Source: Gimesia algae | GTDB lineage: Bacteria > Planctomycetota > Planctomycetia > Planctomycetales > Planctomycetaceae | NCBI RefSeq assembly: GCF_007746795.1 | Contig: NZ_CP036343.1 | Location: forward strand, 6,214,357-6,278,356 | DNA: 64,000 nucleotides | Direction of reading: 5' to 3' | In this document: one piece after another, positions 1 through 9,697 of the stretch | Layout: the number at the start of each line of letters is the position of its first letter | How positions within the stretch are numbered: position 1 is the first letter of the stretch | Made by a program: the position numbers and the translations under genes | Notes under the pieces: generated by a model | Databases searched by the model: none | Told to the model about the DNA's origin: nothing | Seen by the model: only the letters and a program-made list of their open reading frames with translations

Positions 1-446
1 ATTGCCGCGCCCACCAGAATCGCAACAAGGTATTCACAGGCAGCAACGCCCACCCCCCGTTTAAAAGTCGTTGGCAATAATCCGGCTAATACTCCTGCAG
101 AAACCAGGAAACTGAACGGGAGAGCGAGCAGACTGGGAACCAGAGTGTGCCATGGTTCTGATATCGATTGCAGAACACTCGCTCCGACTGCCCCAATTAC
201 GCTTCCCACGATCCAGTTAGCAACACCAGTGATCAGAACAATTCCCATTGCATTCATCATGGTTGGCTCCGGGACTTTATCTGGGTGATCGTCACCAAAC
301 CCGGCAAATTTATTAAACATGGTTATGGCAGCGCGAAGAATCACTGCTCCGATCGCCAATCCAATAGGCAGAGCGATGAACACAACACAAAGAATCCCGA
401 CAAAAGGATCAGGAGCCCCTAATACAAAGGTAGTCGAATTCAGCAT
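1..446 (-). CDS. Integral membrane protein, 3' end outside the window
   Basis: The reading frame starts at an ATG at 446 and stays open to the left edge, so at least 148 residues are present and the C-terminus is missing. The start is backed by AAGGG eight bases upstream. The protein has about four hydrophobic stretches, near residues 14-40, 63-90, 100-122 and 130-148, separated by short loops such as FAGFGDDHPDKVPEP-like sequence, so it is a polytopic inner-membrane protein. I do not recognise the family. It is transcribed away from the long gap that separates it from the large ATPase gene. A possible promoter lies at 508-536. Confidence 0.6.
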   Translation of the reverse strand, partial: MLNSTTFVLGAPDPFVGILCVVFIALPIGLAIGAVILRAAITMFNKFAGFGDDHPDKVPEPTMMNAMGIVLITGVANWIVGSVIGAVGASVLQSISEPWHTLVPSLLALPFSFLVSAGVLAGLLPTTFKRGVGVAACEYLVAILVGAA

Positions 447-1080
447 CTACTTGACCCTTTATTACTAAACCAGAACGAGAGATACTCAACAAGGCAAACA
501 GTATACCTAGATACACATATCCATGCGTATCGTCAACCCAACTCATCGATCGGTTCACATTTTTTATTAATTAAAGCATTCTGATGACTTTTACATTTTA
601 AAGAGCCAGGAAATGATGAGCTTTCTCGCTTCTTATAATTCATGAACATGTCTCCTGTTATATTCGCAATCCTCTCTGTAAAAATCTGCTGTGATTGACT
701 TTATCAACAGCCTTAATCGGATTTAACCAGAGCATCTCTTGATCTAACAGGCTCGATCAAATGATCCTGAATAAGCTGCTGTTAAACTGCACACAGTCTA
801 ATATCCAGAATTCACGGCGTCTGAACAGCCCGCCAATCCTGTGAGAGTGCAGTTGTAATAGAATTCAGGTGCCAACGGATTCGGGCGATACGAATATGTT
901 CTCCACTGCGGTCATTCAAGAGGTCGCTGCGATCAATTCGAGAACAGGAGCAACTCCGATCAGCCTTAAGTTCGACCGTCGTTAACCGCAACAGCATGCT
1001 TAGCGAATGTATTTTTCAGCGATGATGACAAAACAACAAAACCATGTCACAAGATGTTCTGATAGACAGACCGTGCGGGT
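447..1080. other. Intergenic region, no supported gene
   Basis: A 634-base AT-rich gap between the left-edge membrane protein and the end of the large ATPase gene. Apart from the possible promoter at 508-536 I see no RNA gene, repeat or clear terminator. A 61-codon minus-strand frame at 812-997 lacks a Shine-Dalgarno site and resembles nothing I know. Confidence 0.5.
508..536 (-). promoter_or_regulatory. Possible sigma-70 type promoter for the left-edge membrane protein
   Basis: On the minus strand TTGACG (531-536) and TATCTA (508-513) are separated by 17 bases. The -35 box matches five of six consensus positions, but the -10 matches only three. It would give a leader of about 55 bases before the ATG at 446. 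This is a motif match only. Confidence 0.25.
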
Positions 1081-4000
1081 TTATTCGTCATCGACGCGAT
1101 TGATCAGCGCGTTGTAATCCTTGAGGCAGCGTTCCACCAGTTCCTTCAGCTCTTTGAACTCGGCCTGGTTTGCATGGGAAGAGGTGACGAGCGGCTGCAT
1201 CCAGCCTTGCATCAGATCGAACTGTGTTTCCAGTACATTCAAAAGAGAACGCGGAATTTTATTCACGACCGTTATTCTGTCATCGGGCGTAGAAGCGGAT
1301 GCTTCTCCCCCGTGAGTAGGCCCGTGCTGTGCCGAGCGCGTTCTGATAGACTGCTCGAACATTGTAGTCACATCTTTAGTTCCGGTCGTCAATGCAGCCT
1401 GAATCGCGTGTAGACTCTCTGCCAGATGCTGGAAACGTTCCGCAAAATCTTTGGCATGCAGATCCAGATTCGATTCCTTCTCTGCTGTGAGTCGACCGAT
1501 GCCGTCATTCATACTTTCGCGAATATCCTGCAGGCCTTCGCCAACATTCGCAAGCTGCAGAATCGCCTGCGCCATGCGATCTTCACCGCCGACACTTTTA
1601 AGCTGCTGATTTTTCCGGAATGACTTTTTGATCGTATTCCAGCGTTCCAGCTCGTCCTCGGACAAGATGCCCATCAGTTCCTTGAACTTCAACAGGTTGG
1701 CTTCGGCATCCGAAGTTAATGTCTGGACATCATTTTCGTAGTTGGAAACAATCAATGTCTCCAGTTCTTTCTCATTCATGACCGCAACTACTTTTTCGGC
1801 GATGCGGTTCATGTTGCGGTATGAGCCCTGCAGCTTGAACGCCGGTTCTGTACGGTAATCGTCCGACTGGGCAGCCGAGCGGATGTATTCACGATTCACA
1901 CTCAAAATCACATCGCGCACGCGAATCAGTTTTTTCATGGTGGAAACCATCTCGTTGAGTTCTTCCACCGAGTAGTTGCCTTCCAGATCACCCCGTTCAC
2001 CGGCCCCATCCTCGGCCATCTGAATGATCGCATAGATATCTTTCTGGCTGCGCGAAGAGAGTTGATTGAGCACGGGATTCGAAGTAATGCAGTTTTCCAG
2101 GTAACTCATTTCGAAGGCATCTGCATGCTCGCCAATTACTTCACCCAGGTTATAGATATCTGCACGGTTCGAAAGCATGTCCGGGATCTGAAACTTTTCG
2201 CCACTCTCGGTGTACGGGTTTCCCGCCATCACGACAGCAACCTTGCGCCCGCGTAAATCGTAAGTTCGCGTTTCTCCCTTGTAGACACCTTCAATTTTTC
2301 GCTGGGCATCGCAGAGCGAAATAAATTTCTGCAGGAATTCTGGATTACAGTGCTGAATATCATCCAGATAGATCATGACATTATCACCCATCTCGAGCGA
2401 CAGGTTTAATTTCTTGACCTCTTCCCGCGCGCTGGCATTCGGGGCCGCAGCCGGGTCGAGCGAAGTCACCTGATGCCCCAGTGCGGGCCCGTTGATCTTC
2501 ATAAAAATGATCCCCAGGCGATTGGCAATGTATTCCATCAGTGTGGTTTTACCGTAACCCGGGGGGGAGACGAGCATCAAGAGGCCCATCCGGTCGGTCC
2601 GTTTATTCTCGCCTGCTTCCCCCATCTGCTTGGCCAGATTGTCCCCGATGACGGGCAGATAAACTTCGTCCAGCAGTCGATTCCGGACAAATGAGGTGAG
2701 CACACGTGGTCGAAATTCATCCAGCCGCATGGCATCACGCGACCGGTCGACGATCTCTTTCTTAAGAGACAGATACGATTCAAACCGCGGCACATTCACA
2801 GACTGAAATTCAGCCAGCCGCTTCATATAACGATTGAAGTGCAAATGATATTCACCATTCTGAATTCGCGCATGCGCCCCTGACAGGCCTGGTATCTGCT
2901 GGGTCACAGTCGCATCAATCAGACGACTTCGATCCAGTTTTCCATTGAGCAACAATAATGCTACCTCATCCAGATAATCGAAGTCTTCTTCAGAACCGAG
3001 ATGATCGAGATAAGCCTGCACCCAGTCACGTGACAGCAAAAACCAGTTCGCTGGATTTTCATGCGTGGCAACCAGACTGTCTTTGAATTGTTTGGCTGCG
3101 TTATTATGTTTCAGATATTTCTCAAAATCCTGATACAGATCGGCTGCTCGTTTGCTGATGACGAACGTAGATCCATGTACCAGTTCCTGAAACAGGTACT
3201 CGGCTGCCTCAGAAACCAGTGCCTGATCCAGACAGGAAATCTGCAATACAAACTGGGAAAGCTGCTGCCTGAGTTCGTTGATATAATACTGCTGCTGGCC
3301 GGTTCGTGGAAAAACCTGCATTACACTACCAAACCCGGTTAACTTGGTCGCAAATAAAGTCTTAATTTCCGGATCGCAAAAATAGTTCCAGTATAATCCT
3401 GCCAGTGCCCGGGCAGCCGACTGATAACGCAGTAGCCCTAATGCTGGTTTGATTTTCAATAGAGATTTCAAGAGTAGCAGTGCATCCTGATCATGAACTC
3501 CCTTAATATAACCTTCACTGTAGCGCGGTCCCATGAACTTCTGAATGTACGCCAGCAGTTCTTCATCCGATTGTTTTGACAGAGCAAGCAGGGACTGATC
3601 CGGATCGGCTTCAAGCGACTTCAGCAGACAGTAGGTTAAATATTCAACCCGGTATACGTCCCGGTTTTCAGAGACCACTTCCTGCCCCCAGACTTCCCTG
3701 GTTGCCAGCAGTCGTTCGTCGTCAATCTCTTCAAAGAAATTGGTACCCGTCAAATGCAACTGCAGGCTGTCATCACGAAAAACCGTGGTTAAATCGAGAG
3801 TCTGGCGATTCACCGTAAATTGGCGGCTCCCCAGCCTGATAATATTCTCGCCGTCGACAAACAGTTCCTGCTTGTCTTTCAACTGCCGAACGGTATCTTC
3901 GCGAATACTTTTCAGGCGGCCCTGAATATCGTCCACTTTGACGGTATCCTGCAGCTCACCCAGTTGGCGCACGATGTCGCGTACCTTGTCAATCATCAGA

Positions 4001-6411
4001 TCCGAAGCAAAATAGCCATTGATCTCATTGATCGTCTTCAGTTGCTCAGCGCGACTGCGAATACCTGTCAGAATGCGATCGGCTGATTTTGCCAGCGAAT
4101 TCGCCCGCTTGTTGCGACTTTCTATAATTGCCAGTTTGCGTGATTCAAAAGCCGCGTAGATTTCTTCCCGTTTTTCGGTCAACTGCTCGACAAACTCATC
4201 GAACTCAGCAAAACGACCTTCCAGTTCCTCAACCTGAATCATCAGCTTAGTGAGAAAGTCATCACACTTTTCGGGTGAATCACAGACATCAAGATAGTTC
4301 ACCACGCCCTGGTTCAGCAGCTTCATCTGTGCATTGAATTCGGCCACACCTTCGACCGACATCAGCTCTTTAATGCGACGTTTGAGGGCAGCACGGGACT
4401 GGTTGATTTTAGAAAAATTCGTGGAAATATTATCAATAATCGCGGTGCGTTGAGTGGTATCTTCGACTTTCAGATTACTGACAATCTCAATCAGCATTTC
4501 CAGCTCTTTCGAACTGGCTTCGATCTCTTCCTCAACCTTCCGCGCGTCAGCAACTTTCTCGACTGTCTCGATCTGCCCGGTCGCAGCCACAATTCGATCA
4601 GCATACGGTTTCAGTGCGTCTTCCCGCATCAGGAAAGAAACGCAGCGAGTTGCCAGCTTCTCGTTCTTCTCACTGACACTTTTTTCCAACTTGTCGACCA
4701 GGCCCTGATCAACATACCGTAAATCACGGAGTGAAATCACATCGCCGCGCAGGCTCCTCAAACTGGCCAGGCTCTGTACGAAGTCATCGATTTTGTCAAA
4801 GCGACGATGATCGATATCGGTTAAAGTTTTTATTGTGAGCTTTTCAACTTCAGCCGTTTTCTGTTTCGTGTTCTGACGTAACTGCAATACTTTTTCGTAC
4901 TCTGTAACAGCAGCTTCTGCAGCGCGTTTGATCTCGAGTACGACCTCACCCAGCGCGAAGGTATCCTTCTGATTAATCCAGAAGTAGGAATCGAGGACAT
5001 CGCTGGTGACTTTTACCAGATCTAGATACAGATTTTCGTAGGCATCTTTACGATTAATCAATCCCAGCAACTCGTGACATTCCGCCATGCCACGCACGAT
5101 ATCTTTATTCCCGATTTTATTGAGGTAAGAATCCTGCTTATGGGGTACCTGAAACGAATCGCTGATATAGGGTGTGTTCCAGAGTTGTAGCGTATGATGT
5201 TTTTGCGGTTCTTCCTGACCCGAAAAACAGATCAGCTCTCCCCCTTCGAAACGGGTAAACCCGTGGCAAATCATCGGGGTGTCGAGCTTTTGTTCGATCA
5301 GATTATACTGCAGCAGGACATAGGCTCCCTGCTCGGGCTGGTAAAACACATAGAGATAGTCTTCACCATTGGGGGATGCGATTCGCTCCTGATAGAGCAT
5401 ATCCTGTAGATCGGTTTCGAAGGTTTTCGATTCGCCGTTTTGCAAATAATAACCATTTGAGAACACGAGCCCATGATCATCGGGAAGCAGGATACAGGCA
5501 TCTTGAATGGAATCAAGGCGCTGCGCTTTCTGAAGCTTTTCGTTGTAGATGAAATAGCGATACTTTGTTTCTTTATACGGTCGAATTTTCAGCAAAATCA
5601 GAGAACCGATCACAGCATAGAAGATTTCGGCATCATCCAGAATCTGATCAGGATCGTCGACCGGCTCTGAATAAATTCCTTCGCCGATTTCAGTATTGTT
5701 CTCAATTTTGATGGTCAGATCGCCGCCTACAGTTTCAACGAATAATCGATCATCAATCGAGATGTGGGGATGCAGACCCCCGTAATGCAGATCGCGATGA
5801 GTGCGCGTCCATTGAAACTCCTGCTGCGCGGGATATTGAACTTCGTGGTCACTGCGGTTATCAATGTAAACCAGCTTGTCGTTCTGGAGTGCCCACTTGA
5901 AAGATTTAAAATCCTTCGGACCATCCCCCACCTTGAACAGCATATACAAAAAAGGGCCTTTGGCAAAAAACTTTGCGAAAGTCGCTTTTTTATAATAGCG
6001 GTAGATGTCTTTAAAGTCTTTTTCGAACGCGGGGTTTCGAATCAGATCAAGGGGCAACGCATGATAGGTGCCCTCCTTGAATTCATAGACGGCGAACACA
6101 TCGCTAAGGTTGATCTCAGTCTTCAGACCAAAATTGACATTATAGCCAAACAGGAAACGATTCCCGACTGCCAGCATGTCGCGAGGAATACAGTTGTGCT
6201 CGGTTGTAATCCGATCACTGCCGACTAACCGGGTTTCGATCGAACCAAATACTTCTTTACGAAGTTCATTCAGTTTCCCCAGGCGGGCCTGTAGTTCTTT
6301 CCCATGACCTTTGAGTCGATTTTGAATAATTTCGTAGGTACTGCTTTCCAGGGAAATGACATCAGCATTACCCTCTGCAGTCTCATCTGAATCATTTTTC
6401 GAATCGGCCAT
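1081..6411 (-). CDS. Giant DUF3686-type AAA ATPase ('DNA repair ATPase' family)
   Basis: A 1776-residue protein. The N-terminal third (about 1-450) matches what I know of the DUF3686 region of proteins often labelled 'DNA repair ATPase'. The middle (about 500-900) is rich in Glu, Lys and Leu heptads and is likely coiled coil. The C-terminal third carries an AAA+ module: Walker A SPPGYGKTT with Lys1288, Walker B IYLDD with Asp1350 and Asp1351, followed by sensor-like MAGNPYTESGE. The last 200 residues are again helical. It is cytoplasmic by composition, with no signal peptide or membrane span. It lies 142 bases downstream of the flotillin gene on the same strand, so it probably belongs to that operon. 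The DNA-repair label is inherited from family naming. The context points instead to a membrane-raft-linked AAA machine, which is inference. Confidence 0.8.
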   Translation of the reverse strand: MADSKNDSDETAEGNADVISLESSTYEIIQNRLKGHGKELQARLGKLNELRKEVFGSIETRLVGSDRITTEHNCIPRDMLAVGNRFLFGYNVNFGLKTEINLSDVFAVYEFKEGTYHALPLDLIRNPAFEKDFKDIYRYYKKATFAKFFAKGPFLYMLFKVGDGPKDFKSFKWALQNDKLVYIDNRSDHEVQYPAQQEFQWTRTHRDLHYGGLHPHISIDDRLFVETVGGDLTIKIENNTEIGEGIYSEPVDDPDQILDDAEIFYAVIGSLILLKIRPYKETKYRYFIYNEKLQKAQRLDSIQDACILLPDDHGLVFSNGYYLQNGESKTFETDLQDMLYQERIASPNGEDYLYVFYQPEQGAYVLLQYNLIEQKLDTPMICHGFTRFEGGELICFSGQEEPQKHHTLQLWNTPYISDSFQVPHKQDSYLNKIGNKDIVRGMAECHELLGLINRKDAYENLYLDLVKVTSDVLDSYFWINQKDTFALGEVVLEIKRAAEAAVTEYEKVLQLRQNTKQKTAEVEKLTIKTLTDIDHRRFDKIDDFVQSLASLRSLRGDVISLRDLRYVDQGLVDKLEKSVSEKNEKLATRCVSFLMREDALKPYADRIVAATGQIETVEKVADARKVEEEIEASSKELEMLIEIVSNLKVEDTTQRTAIIDNISTNFSKINQSRAALKRRIKELMSVEGVAEFNAQMKLLNQGVVNYLDVCDSPEKCDDFLTKLMIQVEELEGRFAEFDEFVEQLTEKREEIYAAFESRKLAIIESRNKRANSLAKSADRILTGIRSRAEQLKTINEINGYFASDLMIDKVRDIVRQLGELQDTVKVDDIQGRLKSIREDTVRQLKDKQELFVDGENIIRLGSRQFTVNRQTLDLTTVFRDDSLQLHLTGTNFFEEIDDERLLATREVWGQEVVSENRDVYRVEYLTYCLLKSLEADPDQSLLALSKQSDEELLAYIQKFMGPRYSEGYIKGVHDQDALLLLKSLLKIKPALGLLRYQSAARALAGLYWNYFCDPEIKTLFATKLTGFGSVMQVFPRTGQQQYYINELRQQLSQFVLQISCLDQALVSEAAEYLFQELVHGSTFVISKRAADLYQDFEKYLKHNNAAKQFKDSLVATHENPANWFLLSRDWVQAYLDHLGSEEDFDYLDEVALLLLNGKLDRSRLIDATVTQQIPGLSGAHARIQNGEYHLHFNRYMKRLAEFQSVNVPRFESYLSLKKEIVDRSRDAMRLDEFRPRVLTSFVRNRLLDEVYLPVIGDNLAKQMGEAGENKRTDRMGLLMLVSPPGYGKTTLMEYIANRLGIIFMKINGPALGHQVTSLDPAAAPNASAREEVKKLNLSLEMGDNVMIYLDDIQHCNPEFLQKFISLCDAQRKIEGVYKGETRTYDLRGRKVAVVMAGNPYTESGEKFQIPDMLSNRADIYNLGEVIGEHADAFEMSYLENCITSNPVLNQLSSRSQKDIYAIIQMAEDGAGERGDLEGNYSVEELNEMVSTMKKLIRVRDVILSVNREYIRSAAQSDDYRTEPAFKLQGSYRNMNRIAEKVVAVMNEKELETLIVSNYENDVQTLTSDAEANLLKFKELMGILSEDELERWNTIKKSFRKNQQLKSVGGEDRMAQAILQLANVGEGLQDIRESMNDGIGRLTAEKESNLDLHAKDFAERFQHLAESLHAIQAALTTGTKDVTTMFEQSIRTRSAQHGPTHGGEASASTPDDRITVVNKIPRSLLNVLETQFDLMQGWMQPLVTSSHANQAEFKELKELVERCLKDYNALINRVDDE

Positions 6412-6553
6412 TGGAATTTATTTCCCGGAAAACTCTTTACTGATTATTTTTGCAGACGAAAGAACCGACTTCAATCGGCGTTCTCTCCAGAACGTTTATT
6501 TTCGAAGAGAGACAGCCGAGTGAATGACGTGTGGGATCAAGTAAGTCTTCTGA

Positions 6554-8653
6554 CTACTTTTCAACCTTGGCCTTCAGGAAGGAAGACACTTTTTTATCTG
6601 CAATCCCGAGGTTTTTCACGGTCGCGAGCAGACGATTCAGAGTCGACCGATCTTCTTCTCCTTCCGCCTGGACCAGCATCTGAGAAATCAGGGCGGCAAT
6701 CGAGAGATTCTTGACATCTTCGAAAGACATGCCAAACCGGGAAATAAAGGTCTGGAGCTGATCTTCAAAGTAGTCGGGGTTACCGTTAAAGAATGTATTC
6801 TTTATGTCAGTTAGAGTTTCACTGTTGTGGACAAAGCGATCGATTGATTTACCACTCTTAATTGAATCCACGATCTTATCGAAGAATGTCGTTTCGCCAC
6901 CCACAATATCGATGCGAGCTGATTTCAAGGCTTCTCCAACGATTCCAGCCTGGGCCTCTGCGATTTCCTGCTGAGCAGCGATGGCTGCCAATTCGATTTC
7001 CTTGTCTTTGTTGAGTCGAATCTTGAATTCTTCGTGATCACGTCCCACACCATCAAAGAGTTTCATTGCTTTGGCTTTGTCTACAATACCAGTCGCTTCC
7101 GAGCTGTATTTGAGCTGCATGACGTTGGCTTCTGCCGTTCCGGTCTTTTCGGTGGCTTCGGCTTTGGCGATCATGACGTTGGCTTCGGCCTGACCTGTTT
7201 TCTCGGTCGCAGTCGCCTTGGCAATCATCACCTGGGCATCCGCCAAACCGATTGCAGCACCATCGGCCGTCTTGGCTTCTGCCATGACTTTAATGGCATC
7301 CGATTTCTTTTCCGTCGCGGTTTTGTCTGCCTCGGCCTCAATCACAATTTTTTCGGCCAGCAGTTCGGCGGACGACTTCTTAGCTTCTGCAGCTTTGACT
7401 TCTTTGACCAGATTTTCCTGGGCTTCCATCTCCGCCTTGGTGACAGTGACTTGCTTCAGACGATCTGCAGTCGCAAATTCGTGAGTATCCTTGATCCGTT
7501 CTTCCTCTTCAACGACGGCCCGTTCTACGATCACACGTTCGCGAATCACTTCCTGGATATTGCGTTTTTCAACTTCAATGGCTTTATCTTTGTCGATTTC
7601 AGCCAGGCCGACAACGCGGGAACGCTCGGTGACTTCCAACAGTCGATCTTTTTCGACCCGTTCTTTTTCCACAGCCTCGGTGCGCTGTTTGCTCTTTTCG
7701 GCAACAATCACCTGACGCAGCTTATTCTCTTCCGCGATGGCCAGCTCTTCATCGGTACGAATGCGGGCCGTTTCTGCTTTCAGACGTTCTTCGTGTTCCA
7801 CTCGTCGTGCTTCTGCATGTTCACGAGCCGTTAATGAAGCGATCTCCCGGGTCTGTTTTTCGACTGCTTCGACACGCTGACGTTCCAGTTCCAGAATGGT
7901 TTCCTGGGCTTCCACATCCTGTTTCTTGATTGTCTTCTCTTTTTCCCGAGTAATATGGTTCGACAGTACATGCTCGCGTGCCGTCAGGTCAGTGATCTTC
8001 TTGATCCCCTCTGCGTCGAGAATGTTAGTCGGACTTAATTTTTCCAGAGGCGTCTGCTCCAGGTAATCAATGGCACAGTCGTCCAGTACGTAGCCGTTCA
8101 GGTCGGTCCCGATGATCTTCAGAATCTCTTCTTTGAACTTATCCCGTTCGTTATACAGTTCGACGAAGTCGAAATGCTTCCCGACGGTCTTCAAAGCTTC
8201 GGAAAACTTGGCGTCGAATAGCTCAATCAGTGCATCGCGGCTGGATGCTCTTTTACAACCCAGTGACTGGGCCACATTGCGAATATCGCTTGCTGTATTA
8301 TTGACGCGAACAAAGAATGCCACTTCGATATCCGCGCGGATATTGTCGCGGCAGATTAAGCCAACTTCCCCTTTTCGAGCAATTTCAATTCGTTTGACCG
8401 ACAGATCCATCTGATCAGCTCGATGCAGAATCGGGATCACAAAGATCCCTTCTCCGTTGGCCACCTTTAAATTACCCACACCCGTGCGGACCAGAGCTTC
8501 TTCCGGGCCTACTTTGCGGTAAAAGCGGGAAACTGCAATAAAAAACCCGACTACGATTACTCCAATGAGGAGCCCCGCGACAATCACTGACTCACTGAGA
8601 AAGTCGACTCCCAACAGAAATGCTGCGGGAAATTGAAACGCCGAAATGGACAT
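6554..8653 (-). CDS. Flotillin / SPFH (band 7) family protein, YqiK-like
   Basis: A 699-residue protein. One membrane span near residues 22-44 is followed by an SPFH/PHB domain (about 45-230, beginning FYRKVGPEEALVRTG). A very long Glu/Ala/Lys coiled coil (about 230-560) comes next, then a helical C-terminal domain. Within the coiled coil a 15-residue unit of the type EATEKTGxAEANVM is repeated in tandem around residues 480-510. This is the flotillin architecture: membrane-anchored oligomers that organise lipid microdomains. The start ATG at 8653 lies four bases after the stop of the upstream YqiJ-like gene, which implies translational coupling. The pairing of an OB-fold membrane protein with a flotillin is known from yqiJ-yqiK and from NfeD-flotillin pairs. 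Here the DUF3686 ATPase follows as a third member. Confidence 0.88.
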   Translation of the reverse strand: MSISAFQFPAAFLLGVDFLSESVIVAGLLIGVIVVGFFIAVSRFYRKVGPEEALVRTGVGNLKVANGEGIFVIPILHRADQMDLSVKRIEIARKGEVGLICRDNIRADIEVAFFVRVNNTASDIRNVAQSLGCKRASSRDALIELFDAKFSEALKTVGKHFDFVELYNERDKFKEEILKIIGTDLNGYVLDDCAIDYLEQTPLEKLSPTNILDAEGIKKITDLTAREHVLSNHITREKEKTIKKQDVEAQETILELERQRVEAVEKQTREIASLTAREHAEARRVEHEERLKAETARIRTDEELAIAEENKLRQVIVAEKSKQRTEAVEKERVEKDRLLEVTERSRVVGLAEIDKDKAIEVEKRNIQEVIRERVIVERAVVEEEERIKDTHEFATADRLKQVTVTKAEMEAQENLVKEVKAAEAKKSSAELLAEKIVIEAEADKTATEKKSDAIKVMAEAKTADGAAIGLADAQVMIAKATATEKTGQAEANVMIAKAEATEKTGTAEANVMQLKYSSEATGIVDKAKAMKLFDGVGRDHEEFKIRLNKDKEIELAAIAAQQEIAEAQAGIVGEALKSARIDIVGGETTFFDKIVDSIKSGKSIDRFVHNSETLTDIKNTFFNGNPDYFEDQLQTFISRFGMSFEDVKNLSIAALISQMLVQAEGEEDRSTLNRLLATVKNLGIADKKVSSFLKAKVEK

Positions 8654-8657
8654 GATT

Positions 8658-9278
8658 TTATGACTCCTGGTTAATTTTTACGACGTAAAAAACCTGTTTT
8701 TCCAAGTTATAGTCTGCGAGGCGAACCAGATCTCCCTTCTGGATCGTTTCGTCTTCCGCACGTATATGAAGTTTCAATGGCGCTCCCTCCGTTTCCAGCT
8801 CTCCCTGGCCGAAGCGGTCAGTCACCGTGGTGCTGGTAACGACACACGATTTTCCCAGCAAGGTCTCGATCTGATTAGGAGGAGTGAATTGAAAATATCC
8901 TTTAAATGGCTGGGTTACCAGCTTGGTCACTACCAGACTGATTCCAGCGTTTCTGATCACTAATGGCAGATAATCCAGCCATGTGTGGATCTCTACTTTG
9001 GAATCGAAGTTGATTGAGAGCATCCACATACACAGTGAAAAAATACTCAACCAGAGCATGACCGGTACTTCACCGATATTCAAAAAACGTAAACCGATAA
9101 ACCCAAAATCAAGAAAAGAAGTACCTTCTGTACCGATTTCAAAATCCAGATCAAAATCTAAAAAATCTAATTCCATGACCCCCAGAATGACACTGATCCA
9201 GTACAGCAGGCAAATCCCCAACAGGATGGTTACCGGCAGTGTGGGCCATTCCAGACTGGCTTTGATAATTTCAGGCAC
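8658..9278 (-). CDS. YqiJ-like OB-fold membrane protein (NfeD-related partner of flotillin)
   Basis: A 206-residue protein with a GTG start at 9278, preceded by GGGAG at suitable spacing. Three hydrophobic segments (about 15-36, 65-90 and 105-125) come first. A C-terminal soluble domain of about 75 residues follows (KSCVVTSTTVTDRFGQGELE through VRLADYNLEKQVFYVVK), with the beta-rich look of the OB fold shared by NfeD and YqiJ. An acidic stretch (MELDFLDFDLDFEIG) sits between the first two spans, as in YqiJ. It is the first gene of the flotillin operon and probably partners or anchors the flotillin oligomer. Confidence 0.8.
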   Translation of the reverse strand: MPEIIKASLEWPTLPVTILLGICLLYWISVILGVMELDFLDFDLDFEIGTEGTSFLDFGFIGLRFLNIGEVPVMLWLSIFSLCMWMLSINFDSKVEIHTWLDYLPLVIRNAGISLVVTKLVTQPFKGYFQFTPPNQIETLLGKSCVVTSTTVTDRFGQGELETEGAPLKLHIRAEDETIQKGDLVRLADYNLEKQVFYVVKINQES

Positions 9279-9697
9279 CGAATACTCCCGGACTCCGGGG
9301 TGATGGAAAAAACGGAGAGGTTACAAGCGACTCAATTTGCTCAAGCTGCGTTTAAGAAACAATTCAAGATGTACGGTTCATCAAGTATGAACCTTGAAAA
9401 GCGACTTGCAGCTATAAGAACGGGAAATTCGCTGATCGGATCACGAAAACCTGCGAAACCGGCAGATTTTTTCCCGATATCGTAATCGTTAGCAAAAAGG
9501 GAGTTGTGCAGAGAGCATTCAATATGAGGCAATCGACTGAGCAAAACGGGAAATATATCCTCGTGAGGCAATATTTTCTCAAGATTCCGATTACAACCAA
9601 CCCGGATTTCTGGAAGAGCAGACGTAAAAAAAGCCACCTGTTGTAACGGTTATGTTCAACAAGCGGCTTGATTCGAAGAGTGGGCTCGAAGTCGCTA
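9279..9697. other. Intergenic region upstream of the flotillin operon and downstream of fabI
   Basis: A gap of 419 bases that must hold the operon promoter on the minus strand. Short open frames on both strands overlap each other here (9300-9485 plus; 9341-9637 and 9412-9834 minus), and none has a recognisable product or ribosome-binding site. I could not pick a convincing promoter. Confidence 0.4.

Noticed and set aside
812-997. 61-codon minus-strand frame in the gap after the left-edge gene
   Set aside because: No ribosome-binding site, no recognised product and arginine/serine-rich composition typical of chance frames.
7034-7834. 266-codon plus-strand frame rich in Phe, Gly and Leu
   Set aside because: It is the antisense of the flotillin coiled coil; the composition follows from the Glu/Ala/Lys codons on the other strand.
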